7,966 bases of DNA from Moraxellaceae bacterium. GTDB lineage: Bacteria > Pseudomonadota > Gammaproteobacteria > Pseudomonadales > Ketobacteraceae. The notes below the pieces were generated by a model that was given only the letters and a program-made list of their open reading frames with translations, ran no database searches and was not told the origin of the DNA. Of this stretch, positions 6,378 through 7,966 are shown one piece after another. The first letter of the stretch is position 1. The number at the start of each line of letters is the position of its first letter. The translations under genes and the position numbers were made by a program. The stretch covers positions 12,273 through 20,238 of the forward strand of contig NVVG01000050.1 of NCBI GenBank assembly GCA_002402125.1, read 5' to 3'.

Positions 6378-6443
6378 AAGGCTATACATATTGAACTTAC
6401 CATACACATCGCGCTTTACGCACATGAAGCGGACATTAAAATT

Positions 6444-6482
6444 CTTTAACGCCCATGATAACCCCATGCTTTAATTTAGGGC
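6444..6482 (-). other. degenerate attC-like boundary G
   Basis: On the minus strand GCCCTAAA (6482-6475), which includes the GNAT stop codon, resembles a damaged R'' box. GGGCGTTAAAG (ending 6444) has the canonical R' context. The 39-bp interval contains GCAT/ATG and GCCC/GGGC complementarity. It is too short and too imperfect to be called a working site. Confidence 0.35.
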
Positions 6483-6967
6483 TGATCTGATCGATAAAGA
6501 CTAGCTATACCCTTTGTCATAGGAATACAGTCTAATGATATACCTTTAGGCGACACATAAGTGGAAATCTTGTCGCCTCTAAAGCCACATGCTCGGTAAA
6601 AGGAAGCTGCATTTAACGTAGAATCAAGTTTTAGCTCAGCTACCCCTGACTCTTTTGCCAATTTTTCTAAATGGGTAACAATTGTCTTGGCGACCCCCAA
6701 ACCCATATATTTTGGCTCGACAAAGATAGCATCTATCATTCCGTTTTCAGTATTCACCATGCCTGTAGCGACGGTAGTATCATCGATAATGGCTAGATAG
6801 AAGTGATTCTCAACCATATCCTCAAATTTTTCGGATGCTGAACCTTCGGTCCAAACAGTGATTTGTTCTGGAGAATAGTGCCCAATGCATTTTTTCAAAA
6901 TGGAATTCTTACGGATATTGAACGCCATTTGCGCATCAGATCTTTTAGCTTTCCTTATTGTGATCAT
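6476..6967 (-). CDS. GNAT family N-acetyltransferase
   Basis: A complete 163-residue GNAT-fold enzyme, expected to transfer an acyl group from acetyl-CoA to an amine in the cytoplasm. The family blocks are in order. ITIRKAKRSDA (2-12) is the first strand and helix. VATGMVN (66-72) and MIDAIFVEPKYMGLGVAKTI (77-96) form motif A, where the P-loop-like turn reads YMGLGVA instead of the commoner (R/Q)xxGxG/A. ASFYRACGF (121-129) is motif B with the usual catalytic-region Tyr. The acceptor cannot be told from sequence. The ATG at 6967 has a good Shine-Dalgarno sequence (AGGACGGA) and lies 16 bases after the R'-like GTTAAAT. GNAT genes are among the most frequent cassette cargo. No defect was seen. 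Confidence 0.93.
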   Translation of the reverse strand: MITIRKAKRSDAQMAFNIRKNSILKKCIGHYSPEQITVWTEGSASEKFEDMVENHFYLAIIDDTTVATGMVNTENGMIDAIFVEPKYMGLGVAKTIVTHLEKLAKESGVAELKLDSTLNAASFYRACGFRGDKISTYVSPKGISLDCIPMTKGIASLYRSDQP

Positions 6968-6982
6968 TATTCCGTCCTGGAT

Positions 6983-7010
6983 ATTTAACGCCGCCAGCGG
7001 TCAGCTCGAT
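6983..7010 (-). other. partial attC-like boundary H
   Basis: GTTAAAT (6989-6983 on the minus strand) is a perfect R' box preceded by GGC, as expected for the right half of an attC site. A GC-rich element CCGC/GCGG (6991-7000) stands next to it. No R'' box with TAAC occurs between here and the DCC-protein stop codon at 7026, so only half of a site is recognisable. Confidence 0.35.
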
Positions 7011-7025
7011 TTGATTTTAAAATTT

Positions 7026-7430
7026 CTATAGAAACCTAACCTTGATATCTTGACTAGGTATCATGCACTCGTTTTTTTGGCCAAACCATTTATACCTATT
7101 CTCTGCGATTGTAGAGTAAACCCAATTTCTAATAGGCTTTGGCACAACTTTAGCGTAGTGGAGATATTTCCATGACCCCTTGAGATCCTTTGCTATCTCT
7201 AGCCCAGCGTCACTGTGGGTATAAACCTTGTCGTCTTTAATAAGGATAACAGTTTCATCCTTTATGGCGTCTATACCGTAACGATCTTGAAGGTCTATTC
7301 CTAGAGGGGATTGAGCAGATACGAACTTAAATTTTGCATTTGGGTCTCTAGCAATAATAAAAGAAACTGAATCTTCGCAGAGATTACAAACACCATCAAA
7401 TACAACAATAGATTTTTCAATTCGGTTCAT
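7026..7430 (-). CDS. DCC family (DUF393) thiol-disulfide oxidoreductase-like protein
   Basis: This 134-residue protein is a full-length member of the DCC family, named after its DxxCxxC signature. Here that is FDGVCNLC (11-18) with Asp12, Cys15 and Cys18, placed after the first strand as in thioredoxin-fold proteins. The rest also fits: FKFVSAQSPLG (34-44), DETVILIKDDKVYTHSDA (58-75), VVPKPIRNWVYSTIAENRYK (95-114) and WFGQKNECMIP (115-125) with the usual third Cys at 122. A redox role is presumed from the fold and the cysteines. The physiological substrate is unknown, and there is no signal peptide. The ATG at 7430 lies five bases after R' of the site at 7432-7503. Its only Shine-Dalgarno sequence, GGAGG, overlaps the neighbouring attC site. 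Confidence 0.93.
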   Translation of the reverse strand: MNRIEKSIVVFDGVCNLCEDSVSFIIARDPNAKFKFVSAQSPLGIDLQDRYGIDAIKDETVILIKDDKVYTHSDAGLEIAKDLKGSWKYLHYAKVVPKPIRNWVYSTIAENRYKWFGQKNECMIPSQDIKVRFL

Positions 7431-7431
7431 G

Positions 7432-7503
7432 CTCTAACCTCCGTAACATGTAGCTTGATTGAGACGCGTGTATTTTGCATCGTTTTCAAATTAATTGTTA
7501 GGC
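7432..7503 (-). other. attC-like site C
   Basis: On the minus strand R'' is a perfect GCCTAAC (7503-7497) followed by AATT, the commonest attC context. R' is GTTAGAG (7438-7432) directly before the DCC-protein start. The boxes CTAAC and GTTAG pair, but the inner arms match poorly. The R''-side half, through CACGCGTC, follows the site at 4170-4223, and the flank CCTGGTACACT beyond R'' matches sites A and B. The two halves may have different origins. Confidence 0.65.
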
Positions 7504-7626
7504 CAGTGTACCAGGAGTTCCTATTAACCTAAAACCTATTTGTACGACATTTGGTCAGTATTTTTCACATTGCTGCCTAAATGAGCTCCTCGCGAAACCG
7601 CTGAATCTTAGCTAAATATAGTCATT

Positions 7627-7653
7627 TTGTCTTGTTTGAAACTATTCTATAGA
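7627..7653 (+). promoter_or_regulatory. possible promoter of the structured RNA or transposase
   Basis: TTGTCT (7627-7632) and TATAGA (7648-7653), 15 bases apart, are partial matches to sigma-70 boxes. Transcription would start near 7660, at the first hairpin of the structured region. The spacing is short and the call is tentative. Confidence 0.25.
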
Positions 7654-7654
7654 A

Positions 7655-7829
7655 AGGGCATTACCGCCCTATTTAAGCAAGGCATGCATCTGCTTAGTAC
7701 GAATATCTTAGCTTAACATTCGATGTTTTCCGCTTTTTTTTCGACTTTGCAGATGTTCTTAAGTTCGTCAACGAATACTCAGGGCTCGCCTTACAATTGC
7801 TCGCTATATTGCCTTCGCAGAGCTTAAGA
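7655..7829 (+). ncRNA. candidate IS110 bridge RNA region
   Basis: Three local hairpins follow one another: AGGGC/GCCCT (7655-7670, 6-base loop), TAAGCA/TGCTTA (7674-7696, 11-base loop) and CGAAT/ATTCG (7700-7722, 13-base loop). After a T-rich stretch, TCTTAAGTTC (7757-7766) pairs with GAGCTTAAGA (7820-7829) in a 10-bp stem with one G-U pair. It encloses 53 bases that hold a further CAAT/ATTG stem. In IS110-group elements such as IS621, the non-coding end upstream of the recombinase encodes a bridge RNA of about 180 nt with a 5' hairpin and two large internal guide loops. Position, length and the big loop fit. Guide sequences have not been identified. Confidence 0.4.
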
Positions 7830-7865
7830 CCGCATGTTTTTTCAATTCATTTTTAGGTGACATCT

Positions 7866-7966
7866 ATGAAAAACACTAATGACGATACTTTTACTGCTTA
7901 TGTTGGCATAGATTGGGCTGACAAGAAACATGATATTTGTTTACAACCCGCGGATAAAGATAAAAG
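7866..7966 (+). CDS. IS110-family transposase (DEDD recombinase), 5' part only
   Basis: The first 33 codons are present and the gene continues beyond the window. AYVGIDWADKKHDICL (11-26) is the start of the RuvC-like DEDD domain, with Asp16 as the first catalytic acidic residue. Known family members have about 300-430 residues, with a C-terminal domain carrying a catalytic serine, and cut and join DNA guided by a bridge RNA. The ATG at 7866 has a strong Shine-Dalgarno sequence AGGTGA at 7855-7860, five bases away. It runs opposite to the cassette genes. The GIDWADxKHD form is common among IS110-family members, but assignment to the IS110 or IS1111 subgroup needs the rest of the gene and both ends. 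Confidence 0.93.
   Translation, partial: MKNTNDDTFTAYVGIDWADKKHDICLQPADKDK

Larger units (their letters stand above)
7504..7865 (+). other. IS110-family left end and upstream non-coding region
   Basis: No gene was found on either strand in these 362 bases. The first 13 or so bases still belong to the flank shared with the other attC-like sites. The left tip of the element must lie somewhere between about 7516 and 7650, but IS110-group elements lack obvious terminal inverted repeats, so the boundary cannot be placed by eye. The right 200 bases are rich in stem-loops and are annotated separately. Confidence 0.5.

Noticed and set aside
7504..7865. Small genes upstream of the transposase
   Set aside because: ATG codons on both strands are followed by stops within a few codons.

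Overview
The window looks like accessory DNA from an AT-rich gammaproteobacterium, probably marine or aquatic. The CspA-type cold shock protein, the Cache-type chemotaxis receptor, the DCC, DUF1971 and DUF4124 proteins and the cassette architecture all fit, but nothing here fixes the genus.

Most of positions 3600-7500 reads as an integron-type gene cassette array on the minus strand, running from right to left. Short unrelated genes each start a few bases after a GTTRRRY-like R' box. Several end with their stop codon inside a TAAC-containing R'' box, and the sequences between them fold as attC sites. Reading right to left the cargo is: a DCC/DUF393 thiol-disulfide oxidoreductase, a GNAT acetyltransferase, an exported DUF4124-glutaredoxin fusion, a lipoprotein zinc peptidase (TTG start), an unrecognised 169-residue protein, a decayed mini-ORF, a DUF1971 cupin-like protein and an unrecognised 59-residue protein. 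The clearest attC sites are 4953-5003 and 3798-3875. Three others (519-600, 4170-4223, 7432-7503) share one half-site plus a conserved box just outside it. No integrase gene lies in the window. The polarity predicts intI/attI to the right, or else an integrase-less cluster of attC sites.

Positions 7504-7966 hold the left part of an IS110-family element next to the rightmost attC site. The first 33 codons of a DEDD recombinase (from 7866, plus strand) are preceded by about 200 bases rich in stem-loops. These include a 10-bp stem enclosing a 53-base loop region. This is where IS110-group elements encode their bridge RNA, and it is the most interesting candidate in the window.

Positions 600-3615 break the pattern. 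A large methyl-accepting chemotaxis receptor (1118-3448) lies on the plus strand, opposite to all other genes. It is preceded by about 500 bp without an intact gene but with the wreck of a minus-strand reading frame that ends in the attC at 519-600. Left of that attC are a 34-residue Lys-rich protein whose stop codon lies in a 9-bp tandem repeat, and a cold shock protein gene.

The genes do not form one pathway. They look like independently acquired cargo, with a mild redox theme (DCC protein and glutaredoxin fusion).
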